Translations under genes and position numbers: made by a program
Assembly (NCBI GenBank): GCA_018873225.1
Contig: JAEILZ010000002.1
Span: 5,642,001 to 5,706,000 of the forward strand
Direction of reading: 5' to 3'
Length of the DNA: 64,000 bases
Source of the DNA: [Phialemoniopsis] sp. UDSM-2020
Lineage: Eukaryota > Ascomycota > Sordariomycetes > Thyridiales > Thyridiaceae
Notes under the pieces: generated by a model
The model's input: the letters and a program-made list of their open reading frames with translations, nothing else
What the model was told of the DNA's origin: nothing
Databases searched by the model: none
In this document: piece after piece, positions 1-11,785 of the stretch
How positions within the stretch are numbered: position 1 is the first letter of the stretch
Layout of the letters: every line of letters starts with the position of its first letter

Positions 1-1134
1 GCACATTCCTGCTATGACTGTGATGGTGAATGGGTTCTTAACACCCGACAGACTGAAGAACAACGTGCCGTACCTGTGAGTGTGAGTGTTAGCAGGAGGG
101 TTTCTCATGCTATTGTTCAAAAGATACTCACCCGGAAATGAAAGCAATGCCCGAGAGCTCCTGGCATATGGTTGTGATGATCGTGATCAAGGTCCTTCGG
201 CGATCTGTTCCCTTGAAGCAGTCTATCCAATTGGCGGAGCCTTCGAGTTCTCTTTCCAGTTCGTAGAATGCCGCAATGTCATTGACCTCTTCCTCGATCT
301 CGGCTTCCGGCCATGTTGGCCCGCGCAGCTTGCGCATCGCTGCGAGTGCCTTGTCTGGCTTGCCTCGTGAGACATAGTATCCTAGGCCGGGAAGTTAGCG
401 GACGTTGTTAACATCGACATGCGTGGAGACCTACGAGGAGTGTCAGGAACCCAGTACAGAAATGCAATCAAGATGATCGGAGGGAGGAGCTCGGTCAACA
501 ATGGCGCGCGATAGGACCATTCGTTGGGAATAGCATGTGTGCCTTGGTTGATGCACTGGCCGACGAACTGCGAGATATTGATAATGGCCTGGTACATGAC
601 AATAACGGATCCGCGCAGAGACGCCGGTGTCGTCTCCGCCCAGTACGGAATGACAAAGTTGGCTGCGAAGCCGGTACCCAGGCCGGCGATGGCCTTGCCC
701 GCGAGGAGGCCGCCATAGTTCGTGACTCCGGCTTGTATAGCAGGTCCGACGAGAGATGTGAATGCAGCAAGGAAGAGACCAATACGCCTTCCGAAGCGGG
801 TGCCGATATTCCCAGAGACGGCGGCAGCAACTAAGGCCGCGGCGAGTGTGATGCCATATATGGTGGTTTGCTGGGTTGCTGAAAGGACGTTTTGACCTAG
901 TCTCGGGTTGTAGAATCCGAAGTTTTGGTTGTAACTACAAACACCGATGGTTAACATCCCAGACTCAGAGCAGCCATGGATATGGGTAGCATAAGCTTAC
1001 ACTGGCATGGCCAGGAACCCAGAAGTTTCACCAAGGTCCAAGCCATACAGGACAGCAACTAGACCGACAAAGGCGCAGTAACCCAGTACGCGCCAGTTGC
1101 TTCGGCGCGCGGAAGGGAGTTGTTGGCTATCCAT
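1..1134 (-). CDS. MFS sugar transporter (partial, C-terminus beyond left edge)
   Basis: Membrane permease of the fungal sugar porter family, probably importing a hexose or oligosaccharide with protons. Visible exons are 1001-1134, 435-934, 132-381 and 1-73; introns are 935-1000, 382-434 and 74-131, all GT-AG. They give 319 residues, roughly the first six to seven membrane helices. Sugar-porter marks are RFGRR at residues 91-95 (loop 2-3) and PDTPR at 208-212, the equivalent of the PESPRW motif that ends the first half. The start ATG at 1134 opens a short cytosolic N-terminus before helix 1. The PDTPRYY variant resembles fungal alpha-glucoside or general sugar transporters, but the substrate cannot be read from the sequence. 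The 3' part lies outside the window. No regulatory element was recognised. Confidence 0.88.
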
Positions 1135-1752
1135 CTTCGAACACGCTTTGTGGAGGGCGATGTCGCTTGCTGGAGATCAACAGGAGGAGTGGGGAATGAG
1201 TACCAAGCTGGGATCTGTCGGTTCCTTCTTATAGACAGAGTTGACGACTGAGTCCCCGCGCCTATCTCACACACACGATCCGTAGAACCGGGGTCTAGAC
1301 GGCATCGCACAGGAAATCATAACCGAGAGAACGAGAAATCAATGCGGAGAGCCGAGTGACTAAGTCCGCAAGGCATGGGGAAGAATTTGGGTTGTGGAGA
1401 GTGGAGGTGGAAGTAAGCTAGCCCTAGTGCCCCCGAAGCCCCGAGGCCAAACCCCAAATGTGTGACACGCGATGCAATGGTTTCGGGACGCGATGGGATG
1501 CGTAGTCTCGCTCTTCTGGTTAATGCATTCGATATGGTGCCAAGGGGGTGGTGACAGATTGGCTAATAGTGTTCCTTTGATGTCCTCCAAGAAGAACTGA
1601 TCGACCAGGGTCATCCCACCCCCCACCTGAGCATTATAATCCAGACAGCCACTGCAAATTTCAAGAACGATTCGAAAGTCTATCAGAGGGCTAAAAAGGG
1701 TGTAGGAGAAACTATTCGTACAATCAGAAATAGTTAACAACGTCGATCGTTA
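1135..1752. other. Intergenic region between sugar transporter and SDR
   Basis: Holds the promoter of the leftward sugar transporter and the 3' flank of the leftward SDR. A 126-codon leftward frame at 1360-1740 has no recognisable motif or splice support, and I do not call it a gene. Nothing else seen. Confidence 0.5.
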
Positions 1753-2777
1753 TCAATTCAACCAGCCTTCCTTTCCCATCACCTCCTTGGTCCACTCATC
1801 CAACCTCTCTGCGAGCTTCTCATCCTTTGCCGCACTGCTCTGCCAGCTCGGCTCCCCGAACCGCTTGTAAATCTCGAGATATTCACCGCTCCGCTCCGGC
1901 TTCATGTCCGGGCTCGCCACGCAGTACAAGCTGTTCCACGACCCCTTGTCTGCCGGCCACATCATCCCAAACACGCGCACAACCGAGAAAAGACGACTGA
2001 AAGGGGATCCAGACTCGGCAGCCGGGGTGCCTAGGTTCGTTGATACGAGTCCTGGATGCACACAGGAAACCCAGATCTCACCCTCGCCTTTCCTCGCGGG
2101 AGGCGAACCAGGCCCAAGCTTCTTACTCAGGGTCTTGGTGTGCAGAATGTTTGCGAGCTTGCTCTGTCCGTACCGCGCCCAAACGCTGCCGTCCGGAATT
2201 GACGTGTCGTCGAAATTGATACCGCCCTTGGGCGCGCCCAAGTGGCCCGAGGAAGTGAGGTTGAGGATGCGCACGCTGCCGGCGGGAAGTCCCTTTGCTG
2301 TGTGTTGTAGCAGGGGGAGCAAGTGCTCCGTGAAGACCCAGTGCGCGAGGTAGTTGGTCTGCCACTGCGCCTCATGCCCGTCCTTGGTCATCTCGAACGG
2401 AGTCGCCATGATCCCCGCATTGTTGACCAGGCCGTGTAGTGCGGTCTCCAGAGCGAGGAAGCGCTTGGCTGCCGCGACAACTGTGGTGAGATCCATCAGG
2501 TCCATCTGCAAGAGGTCGATGTTGGCGGAGGGATGCGCTTTCTTGATATTGGCGATCGCTTCTGTGCCCTTCTTCGGTGATCGGGCGCACATGTATACGT
2601 GCGCGCCATGCTCTGCCAGATGTGATACAGTATAATAGCCTCTGTGACATGTTGAGATCAGTGACGTGGCACTGTGGATGGTAAGGGAGGGTAAAGGACC
2701 TACATGCCGGAGTTCCCACCAGTGACTATGAATACTTTGCCCTTGAGGTCGGGCAGACTGTCAGGATGAAATGTCAT
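1753..2777 (-). CDS. Short-chain dehydrogenase/reductase (retinol dehydrogenase/WW-oxidoreductase type)
   Basis: NAD(P)-dependent oxidoreductase acting on a small alcohol or ketone. Exons 2704-2777 and 1753-2641 (intron 2642-2703) encode 320 residues, normal for the family. Splicing restores the cofactor motif TGGNSGIG at residues 19-26. It is followed by NNAG at 98-101, the catalytic Ser around 155-156 and YGQSK with Tyr182 and Lys186. The start ATG at 2777 is followed by the usual short lead LKGKVFIVTGG. No signal peptide or membrane helix is apparent. It lies at the left of a block of oxidoreductases, permeases and regulators, head-to-head with the DUF3425 bZIP gene across about 610 bases. 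Substrate unknown. Confidence 0.88.
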
Positions 2778-3388
2778 GTTGGTTTGTGCACTTGACTTGA
2801 TGGCTGGAGAGATTATTAGACGATTTAATGATCTTGATATTCAACTGTGGATCACGACCTAAGGGAGCATGCCTCGATGCCAGTCCTGCGCTGCCATCTT
2901 TATATCCTTGATCCAGCTAGTATTGAGCAACAAGTATCGGTCTACGTGATCAATGCTAATTCCGAGCTTCAATCTCTCCATATCGCGTGAGCAGCTTGCA
3001 TCGTCACCGTGGACGTGTAAGAAGAACAGAATGGACCAATAGGAGAGTCCGTGTGAGCATGTCGCATCAAGCGTGGGGCTCCTGAGCATCTTGAAATCCA
3101 GATCCACAATGTGAGCAAGCTGCATGACGCTAGACCTGCTCAAGTCAAGACTCTGCGTTAACTAGTGACCAATGATCCCACTGCATTGCTTCACAAAGAC
3201 CCAGTTTGTCTCACCTGCGCCCCATTTCCGGAAATAGTGGACATATCTCTCTGCCTCCGTCGTTACCGACTGTCACGACTCGATCTTTGTGAGCAAGCTG
3301 CATATCCTGGCTTCACCAGCGCCGAACCATATCGAATTCTGCGTCATTCTCATCACTACTGCGGTCCCTACAAATCATCGGCATCATT
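2778..3388. other. Divergent promoter region, SDR / bZIP
   Basis: Shared upstream region of the leftward SDR and the rightward DUF3425 bZIP gene. Only short unsupported frames are present. I see no clear TATA box or repeat. Confidence 0.45.
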
Positions 3389-4424
3389 ATGAGCCCTTAT
3401 CAGCCTGCGCAATCGGCTGCGCCACGCATCCACCTCGCGTCGATGCCGCAGCTGGCCGAGGTACGTAACGACCAGCTTCCCAGCCTGTATCTGGTACGGC
3501 CCGCTCACCTTTGACCAGGCGATAGACAGGGAAGATGACTGGACTGGGACCACAGATGCCAAAGCGCGCAGACGGGCACAGACTAGACTGAACACGAGGG
3601 CATATCGTAAGTAGCGAGACCTGTTCGATTGGCAGGGTGCTCAAGTGCCGAAACTAACAGCCCTACCCGTAGGGAAACGCAAGGCCCTAGCCAAGAAAGC
3701 CGAAGCCATCAGTGCCACTACGTCGGGGGCAGTGATCAAGTCAGAGCCCTTGGTGGAGTGCTGGGACAACGAGAAACAGGCCATCACAACCGTCCCGGTA
3801 TCCCGTGCCCGTCATCTATACAACGCCAAGAAGCCCCTACTCTCCGACAAACCCAAACAGACACAGTTCAAACTTGTGTTTCCTCTGTGCCCAGATCACC
3901 TCATCACGCTCCTCCAGTTCAACGCCCTCCGCGCCATGGCCGTCAACCGCTCGTTGGTCTCGGGCATCTTCATCACCCCGCTCGACTGTGACGGCGAAGA
4001 AGTCATCCACATCGTCCCTTACCCTGCCAAGCCCGAGCTGATTCCTCCGGCTCTCCTGCCCACGACCTTACAGCAGACGATCCCGCACCCGGATTGGATC
4101 GACACGTTTCCGTGCCCCGAGGGCCGCGATCGCCTCATCCTAGCTATAGGTACCTTTGATGAGGATGAGTTGTGGGACGACTGCATCGGCGGCTTGTACG
4201 AGGGCTACCCCGATGACGAGATCGAGCGGCGTGGCCTCGTTGCATGGTCACCGCCTTGGGACGTCACGGGGTGGGAGATGTCAGAGGGCTTTCTCAAAAA
4301 ATGGGGATGGTTGGTGAAAGGGTTCCCTGGACTGCTCGAGGCTACGAATCGGTGGCGGGTGGAGAGATGTGAGGAGCCATTCGCTCCTGAGGACTGGACA
4401 TTGGAACGGATATCAGAAGTCTGA
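3389..4424 (+). CDS. bZIP-type regulator with DUF3425 domain
   Basis: Fungal transcription-factor-like protein with an N-terminal basic region and a C-terminal DUF3425 domain. Exons 3389-3460, 3519-3606 and 3673-4424 give 303 residues. The introns split the basic region, and joining them yields ARRRAQTRLNTRAYRKRK at about residues 40-57. DUF3425 features follow: HLITLLQFNALRA around 125 and HPDWIDTFPCPEGRD around 185. The invariant basic-region Asn (family pattern QNR..QRAYR) is Thr here, and the Gln is also Thr, so DNA binding may be altered. The start at 3389 is inferred. An in-frame ATG at 3443 is an alternative that removes 18 residues. It probably acts in the nucleus. Its place beside SDR and FAD-hydroxylase genes suggests local control. 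Confidence 0.82.
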
Positions 4425-4552
4425 GAAAGTGAGCAGTCTGTCATTCAGTATGATGTGATTTATCTTGTTGCAGATATTCGTGGTATGTCCTCCTTCCTCA
4501 GCCCCAAACGGATCCCGCTCGGGTACACGAGGCGCTGATATTGACTGAGCAA

Positions 4553-6497
4553 TTAGGCACAGAACCCGTCAAAGAACGCCTCAACCTCTGATAACTCGTC
4601 CAAAGGAGCTGCGAAGCCGAGGACCCCATCCGGTCTCACCACAATTATAGCACCATCATCCCGCGACACGGAATAGCAGTCGTGGGCTGTTCCTTCGACA
4701 TCAAAGTACAGCCTACCTATTGCCGGTCCGTCGAACGCCTCCCATTGTCCTCCAACGTAACCCACCATCAGCGTAGACATGTTGAGCAGGTGTTTTAGAC
4801 GGTTGGACAGACCCTTGTCAGCGAGGAGTGCTTCCCGCACGACCGCGACTTTCTCTCGAGTATGGCTGGGGTTGCCCGCAAACACGACCAAGTTCCACTT
4901 GCCGTACCCTGCAGTCTGAAACACGTCAAGCAGTCGCAAGGGAACCTTGTGGCCCGGCTTCCTAATGACCGCATCAGGTGCTCTCGTGCCAGCTGGCGTT
5001 GATCCTGTCAGTGGCGCCTTGGTAACCGGGTTGCCCGGCTTGGGCGGGTAGGTCACGCCAAGGCCGATGTTGAACCTGATGTTGTCCTGGAAGATCTTGG
5101 CCATCACCTCGTCCGGGGACACGGTAGGTACGGCTGCCGCACCGTCGTCCGATGAGAAAGCAGCGGCACCGGCGATCTTGACATCGTGGGAGATGGCGGC
5201 CGAGGCAAGCTTGTCGATGGCAATGAGCTTCTGAGCGGCGGGGCGGCGCTCACCGGCGTAGCTGGCGAGCACGGCGTCGGTCGAGTACCAGCCTTTGATG
5301 GTGCCGGCGAGCTTCCATGCCAGGTTCGTGGCGTCGTGGACGCCGGTGTTCATGCCTTGAGCGAAGCCCGAAGAGTGCAAGTGAGCAGCATCTCCTGCTA
5401 GTAGGATGAAGTCGTCTTTATGGAAAGAAGCGGCGACTCTCTGGTTGATACTGGAGTTCTATTCGTCAGTGGGAGACCACTTGTGGCCAGGGATGGCAAA
5501 GATGGCTTACGCGTAGTTGGTCCACCAGTCGACCCGCTCAACCTCCAGACTGAAAGGCTTCATCGACTCTATGGCCTCCTGCACGGCCTCGTCCTGGGTG
5601 ATCCCGTTGGGGTACTTGGCTATGAGCCTTGGTGTCATCACGAAACCGATCCGGTGGACGTCCCTGTCTAATCGGATCCATAAGACGTTTCCGTAGTTTG
5701 GAGTCTCGATGGCGACGACACCGAGATGCGATGCATCAGGCATATTGGTCTTCATCTTGGCATCGATGCGGACCCATCTGTACGTCGTGCTGTCGCCCTC
5801 CATGTCGATGCCGGCCAGGCTGCGGACCGACGATTGACCTCCATCGGCGCCGACCAGATATTTACTGCATCCAAATATCATTAGCTCAAAGACGAAGTCG
5901 TGACCATAAAGTACAGCCAATGGAAGTAATTACGTACCATCTCACAACCCGCTGCTCATCGCTATCAACTTTCTTAACATGAACTGTGACGTTGCAGTCA
6001 TCATCTGGTGAATTCTCAATCTTGTAGTCCTCGACGGCCCAACCATAGTGGACATCACTGTTCGACACTCTCTGATAGTGCTCTCGGAAGATGGCTTCCG
6101 AGAACTTTTGGCGAATACTGAGGTAGTAATCATGAAGAGTGTTGGTCATGCTCTGGGGCAGGCTGTCAAACCCACGGCCGGTGACTCTCTTCCCGTTGTT
6201 GAAGGTTGCAGCCGCGCGTGCAACGAAACCCTCTTGTAGCATATCATCTGCAACACCTAGCTGTTCGAGGAGCTCCATGCTTCGGCTGTACATTGTCGTA
6301 GCCCTGCCGTAAGTGGCTTGGACGTCTCTTTCTCGCCGCTCTTGATAGCGATTAGCCTTGTGGAACATATTAATATGTCTTAACGTGTACTTACCGACGA
6401 CATAGGTATCAATACCCTGGAGAGAAAGCCCGAGGGCAGTCAATAGCCCTACCGGGCCGGCGCCACATATGAAGACATCCGTCTTGAGCTTCGACAT
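4553..6497 (-). CDS. FAD-dependent aromatic hydroxylase (phenol 2-monooxygenase fold)
   Basis: Class A flavoprotein monooxygenase that hydroxylates an aromatic or polyketide-like ring using NAD(P)H and O2. Exons 6395-6497, 5938-6340, 5511-5864 and 4553-5450 encode 585 residues; the introns are 54, 73 and 60 bases. Diagnostic motifs are GAGPVG (residues 12-17, ADP binding), GADGG (174-178, the DG motif) and AGDAAH (305-310, flavin ribityl GD motif). The C-terminal 200 residues match the thioredoxin-like domain of phenol hydroxylases. A 38-base intron would also remove part of the first junction, but the 54-base choice restores VVERRERDVQATYGRA and was preferred. It is divergent from a Zn2Cys6 regulator, its likely controller. 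A TATA-like box lies 109 bases upstream. Confidence 0.9.
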
Positions 6498-7103
6498 CCT
6501 GCCAAGCGTGTCTCAGTGTTGAGTAAAGAGAATAAGTTCCAATGTCTATTAAAACATAGCATGCGAGAAATCGGAAATGAGATTCAGCGATAGAAAACGG
6601 CCGACTTATATACATATATGGATGGAAAGCCGCCACCGAGCGATATCACCAAAATGGGATCATTGAATACCCTGAACGTATCTGATATGCCAAATTAGCC
6701 ATGTCCCGGACTTCAAAATAGCAAATTAGCATCACTCAGCTTCGGTCCAAGCGTCTGGGCATCATCCCCACGGCGCCAAGCAAAAGCCTCAGCCATGTGG
6801 AGATGCGTTAGGCCATTTTCGACGACGGGTTTGGTGAGATTTTGTGGTTCCTACGCGCATGTCAGCATTTGTTCAGAGACATCATTGGTTCATTGCCAGG
6901 ATTTCCCATGTCATGGCCCATAAATGTTACCCATCGCCGGCGGATGAGAAACACCCGCCTGGCGGCCGTTGAGCTGCCTCACTGGCTTCGCATCGTTTTT
7001 CCTGAAACAACGTCACTTGGTCAGCCACCGCCCCAAATGAAGGACTAAGGTCGCGACCGAGTCTCGACAAGCTTCCTTAGGTTGGCACGGGTTATTAGAC
7101 ACG
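6498..7103. other. Divergent promoter, FAD hydroxylase / Zn2Cys6 regulator
   Basis: 606 bases shared by the leftward hydroxylase and the rightward regulator. It holds a TATA-like element for the leftward gene near 6606 and GC-rich stretches around 6930-6970. No coding capacity recognised. Confidence 0.5.
6606..6612 (-). promoter_or_regulatory. TATA-like box of the FAD hydroxylase
   Basis: On the minus strand it reads TATATAAG, 109 bases before the ATG at 6497, a usual distance for a fungal core promoter. Confidence 0.45.
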
Positions 7104-9163
7104 ATGTCGCTTGTGAAGCGTTCCACACCGGGCGGCGTCACGAGGAGAACGCAGCTAGCTTGCGAAGCCTGCAGAAAGCGCAAGAGAAAGGTGGGTTATA
7201 CGACCTGCCGGTCCTTGTGAGATCACTGCGATCACCCTCTTACTCTACAGCAGTGCGACGGGAGGAAACCTCGGTGCCAGACATGCGCGGCTAACGCCAC
7301 CGCATGCGTTTACTTGGCCGAGAAGTCAACCAGAAAGTGAGGCTAAGATCCCGGGACATCGCTTCGTGCCTTGCCAACGTGCTCACCGTCTGCAGGAAGA
7401 AGTACTGGGATGAAGAATACGTCAGGTCATTGGAGGATCAGATCGCGCTACTTACATCGCTATCTTTGAATGCCGGCCAGCAACCGGAACTATCTGTCGA
7501 CCCGCACCTACTTCCCAACCTAGGTCGACTTGGGCCACTGGATCTCGACCCGAGCCTGACATTACAACCGGATCCGGAATTCGACACTAGCCGGTTTTCA
7601 GGCGCATTATGCGAGTTCGCATCCCTGGACTGGAACGTCAAGTACGCGTCGAATAAGAGTGCCCCGGGTTTCCAATTCACTGGGTCGGTGGGACGATTCT
7701 CGATTCCCTTTAGGAAAACATTACCTACCTTCGAAGAAGTCTCTGCCGGCTCGCCTACCGGGACTTCCGGCGCTTGCTTCACACCCGTGACGATCGCGAC
7801 ATGTTTGACTCCCGAGCTGAAGAGCCACCTGAAGGACTTGTTCCTCAATCACATCAACGCCTACTACCGCTTCGTCAATCCGAAATGGCTCATGTTTACA
7901 GATGTCTTCCCCGACAACGATACCGTCCTGCAGTTCCTCTACTCGGCCGTATTCGCGGTCGCTTCCCACATCTCTGACCGAACTAGCCCTACGCTAACGC
8001 GATGCCTGCTAGAACATTCCGAGAAGATCGCCATGGAGTGCTGTCGGGAGCATCTGTGCTTGCCTGTCACGCAGACCTTGCTGATCCTGGCGTGGTACAA
8101 GCATACGATACTTGCCACGGCGCATGGCTATATGTACCACTGTATGTCTACGACTTCGAGTACACTCTAATGATTGGAGACTGACGTATATCTAGACATG
8201 AGCATTGGGCTGTCGACACATCTTGGTGTACTGGACCAAAGATTCACGGCGGCCGCTGATGTCAACGTGCAGAACCTGTCCCCGAGTATCTCGACACTAT
8301 GGGCACTGTTTGTGACAGACCGGTGAGCACTACCATCCATCACCTCCCCTGGTCCTAGGCCTGGCTAATATTGGGGTACAAAGGGTCGCAACACCGGCAC
8401 TCGGGTTCAAATCCAGCATTCCCTGGGACATCACGAAGATTCCTCGATATATCAGCACGGTCCCCCCAGACGAGATTGACATCACAGACCTGACCTTCGA
8501 AGCACATTGTCAACTCCTAGAGCTGCAGCAACAGCATCTAGACGCGATGTATGTTCTGTCTCCGAGACCTCGGCTGACCATTGCTGACACAACACCGACA
8601 GATACGCCTTCGACTTCCAGGCTCGGCCCCCAGCAGAGCGCCTGTCCGTCTTCTGCAACGCCTCGAGCGCACTGACGCTCTTCCGTTCCCAAATCGACCC
8701 GCGGCTCCTCGTCACTCGCACTTCGACACCCCACACCACTCAACTTGTATTCTGGATCTACTATCACTGCGCGATCCTGAACCTGCACCGACCATTCAGC
8801 GGCAGCCTCCGCCCCCCTGCGTCGCCGATTCTTCCAGGTCACGATCCGGCTTCCTCATTCACGGCCTGTTCCGCGGCGGCGGACACGATCACCAAGCTGG
8901 CGGGCCAGCTACCCGTGGACGCGCAAAGCGGGGCCGTCAAGGTGCCACCCTACATCCTCTACTGCGTCATGCGCGCTGCGACGGTGCAGGGGATTGGCAT
9001 GCTGGGCCCCGATGCCCGGGCCCGTGCTCGAGCTGCTTCGCAGTACCGCTCATGTCGGGCGAGTCTGCGCGGCATGGCGAGGACGTGGCCTGTACCTGGG
9101 GACGAGATTCTGGAGTTCTTGGAGGAGGTGATGCGGAACTGGGATCTGCATGTGAGCGAGTGA
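7104..9163 (+). CDS. Zn2Cys6 fungal-type transcription factor
   Basis: Nuclear DNA-binding regulator. Exons 7104-7190, 7254-7336, 7396-8141, 8196-8322, 8384-8548 and 8602-9163 give 589 residues. The binuclear zinc cluster has Cys at 20, 23, 30, 37, 40 and 47 (C-x2-C-x6-C-x6-C-x2-C-x6-C). The first intron falls exactly before the third Cys, and acceptor 7253 rather than 7250 gives canonical spacing. A basic linker and short coiled coil (KKYWDEEYVRSLEDQI) follow, then a middle homology region of the fungal_trans type including NHINAYYRFVNPKW and MSIGLSTHLG. Being divergent from the FAD hydroxylase and upstream of a DHA2 transporter, it is a candidate cluster regulator. The target is unknown. 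Confidence 0.9.
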
Positions 9164-9571
9164 ACGAATGCGGTTACCACATACTAGGTGGAGTACGGGA
9201 GCCCGAGTCAGGGTGACCGGGCGGGCAAGGGTAGATCACAGCCAGGATCGGTTGAGTTACCCAGCCATCCCGAGATAGCCGACAACGAAGTGAATTATTT
9301 GAGATTGGAGGTCTTGCGTAGATAAGACGTGATCCGATGGCTTGATTACGAGTGTTCCCCTATGAGATAGATTCCAGTGTGGCGAGATACGAGCATAGGG
9401 TGTGCGCGGGTGAGTTCTTAGCTCGGCCGCGCAGCCCCCGTTGTTCGCAAGCCTGCGACAATCGACGACAACTCCTTTAGTTTGATATTGTGAATTCAAA
9501 GGACGATTCAATACATTTGAACTGTTTTCTTCTTAACATTTATTCCAATTTAGTGATTGAGGTCGATAGAG
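9164..9571. other. Promoter region of DHA2 transporter
   Basis: 408 bases between two rightward genes. Short unsupported frames only. An A/T-rich stretch at about 9480-9550 precedes the transporter start. No TATA box stands out. Confidence 0.4.
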
Positions 9572-11503
9572 ATGGGCCCCTTACGAGCTACCGCCATCAT
9601 GGCGCAAACGAATGTCCAACAAGCACGCACCAGTTGCTCAGAGGAAGACCCTCTGCTTCCAGTGCCACCCGGCAGCAGCGAAGAGCAGAATCGAGTTGAA
9701 AAATGGAACAACCCTCCGGGTCTTTTCTGGATACAGCTTGCCATCATGTCCAATGTTTTCCTGTCCGGCTTTGACGGCACAGTCACCGCATCGACCTATG
9801 CCGTAATCAGCTCCGAGTTCATGCAATCGAATATGGCCGCATGGATTACCACATCCTACCTCGTGACAAGCACCGCCTTGCAGCCCCTCTACGGTCGCTT
9901 CTCCGATATCTTCGGCCGGCGACCATGCCTTTTCGTTGCGACGACCCTCTTTGGCGTCGGGTGTCTCGGATGCGCGCTCGCTCCGGACCTGGCGACCTTG
10001 ATCATCATGCGAGGCGTGACCGGCTTAGGCGGTGGTGGACTCATGACCATGGGTGAGTAGTGGTCTGAATCTCTCTGCTACATTTACTCAATGCTGATAC
10101 GCACGAAACAATGGCAGCAACAATCATTAACTCAGACATCATACCCCCGAAAGAGCGAGGCATGTATCAAGCAGTCCAGAACATACTGCACGGCGTTGGT
10201 GCAATATCAGGTGCATCTCTCGGAGGTGTCATCGCGGACGCAATTGGTTGGAGATATTGTTTCCTTCTCCAAGTCCCTGTGTCCGTCGCAGCGCTTATGG
10301 TGGCTAAAAATGTCATCAAACCTGCCATAAGCGACAACAAACCGGCTCCCTTATTTCGAGATCTTCCAGAAGAGACCGACCAAGCTGATAAACTGTCTTT
10401 ATGGCAACAGATAGACTTGAAAGGGGCTGTTCTGCTCTTCTCGGGATTGTCTGCAGGTTTGGTGGCAATGAGCCTCGGCTGCAATGAGCTCGCCTGGCGT
10501 CATCCACTCGTCCTCATGGCATTCGGAGGCAGCTTTGTGCTACTGGTGTGCTTTGCCGTGGTAGAAAAGACGACGAAAGCAATTCCGCTCATGCCCTTGA
10601 GCCTTCTAGGAACCTTTGAAAGAGCAGGTCTGTTGATATGCAATGTATGCCTTGGGGTGTCCGGGTACGGGGTAAGAATCTCCTTGACATTGACAATCCT
10701 CGATACTGACTTCTCATCTAGTTTCTGTTCCTCATGCCCTTATTCTTCCAGGCTGTTCTACTGGACTCAGCATCTGTTGCTGGTCTGCGACTCGTAGCAC
10801 CGTCTCTGGCAACACCGTTAGGTGGTCTCACGACAGGGCTGTTAATGCGACGAGGAGTCAATCTTCACCTGCTGACTGTCTCTGGACTGACGCTACTGGC
10901 CATTGGGGGATACATCAACCTATGTCTAAGAATGGACCAACCCTTATGGGTGTACTCGGTGCTTTTGATGGTGGGCGGCTTTGGCCAAGGCATGGCATAC
11001 CCTGCTGGGCTGTTTTCATTCCTCAAGGCGTGCACTTTTGACGGTGAGCAATCTGGTAATGATGGAAAATCTCTCAAAAAATAAAGCTAATGAGACTCAC
11101 TTGAAGAACATGCCGTGGCCACGTCATTGGTGTACCTAGTCCGCTCAGTGGGTGCGGTGTTCGGAGTCGCCTGCGTGTCCACCATAACCCAGAGTGTCCT
11201 GGCTACTCGATTGTACGCGGAGTTTTCCGACCTTCCTTCTGGAGACAAGGTACATAGTCCTTTCTAACTCACTCTTCCGTGGCACTGTGCTAACCCTTAC
11301 CGGCACAGATCATTGAAGCTCTGTTACACTCGGTTGAAGCCTTGCGAACACTGCCTGTGGAAATGCAACTCAAAGCTCAAGTCATCTACTTTGAGGCCTG
11401 CCATACCGGCCTCTGGTTTCTCTTGGCCCTTAATCTAGTATCATGGGTGTGCGGGATATTTGTCAGCCTTCGAGCATCTCGAGCAGTGACCGTAGAGTCA
11501 TGA
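9572..11503 (+). CDS. MFS transporter, DHA2 (14-helix drug:H+ antiporter / vacuolar amino acid transporter) family
   Basis: Integral membrane exporter or vacuolar transporter. Exons 9572-10052, 10118-10671, 10722-11043, 11107-11249 and 11309-11503 encode 564 residues, typical for the 14-helix DHA2 group. Recognisable motifs are LSGFDGTVTAST (64-75, motif D1) and GRFSDIFGRR (108-117, MFS motif A), followed by the GLGGGG segment of helix 4. The hydrophilic N-terminus of about 50 residues includes DPLL, a dileucine-like signal of the kind seen in vacuolar VBA-type transporters. A second in-frame ATG at 9599 is possible. It follows the Zn2Cys6 regulator in the same direction and is convergent with the arylsulfotransferase gene. 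It may export a product of the neighbouring oxidases or detoxify. Confidence 0.88.
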
Positions 11504-11785
11504 GATCGATGACTGTTGTATGGTTAAATCATAGTAATACGTGGAGTGTTCAGGGATCCCGTGCGTCCATACGAGCGACCCCGATATTTACCAGAAAGCT
11601 GCTTGTAGTGCCATTACCAAGATGTTTTGTCACTTGACACGGGACTTGCATGCTTTTATCTCGTAAAACGGCCCTTTGCTTGACCGTCTTCTCAAGGTCA
11701 CTGGCCAAAAGTGCAGCCTAGGTCGCTCCGAATCTATCAAACAATCTCCATTGAAAAGACTTCTCAGAGATAACAGCATAACTAA

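Noticed and set aside
1360..1740. 126-codon leftward frame
   Set aside because: No recognisable features; it lies between two well-supported genes and looks like chance.
6357..6394. 38-base intron option in the FAD hydroxylase
   Set aside because: Too short for fungi and it breaks the frame. The 54-base alternative restores a conserved segment.
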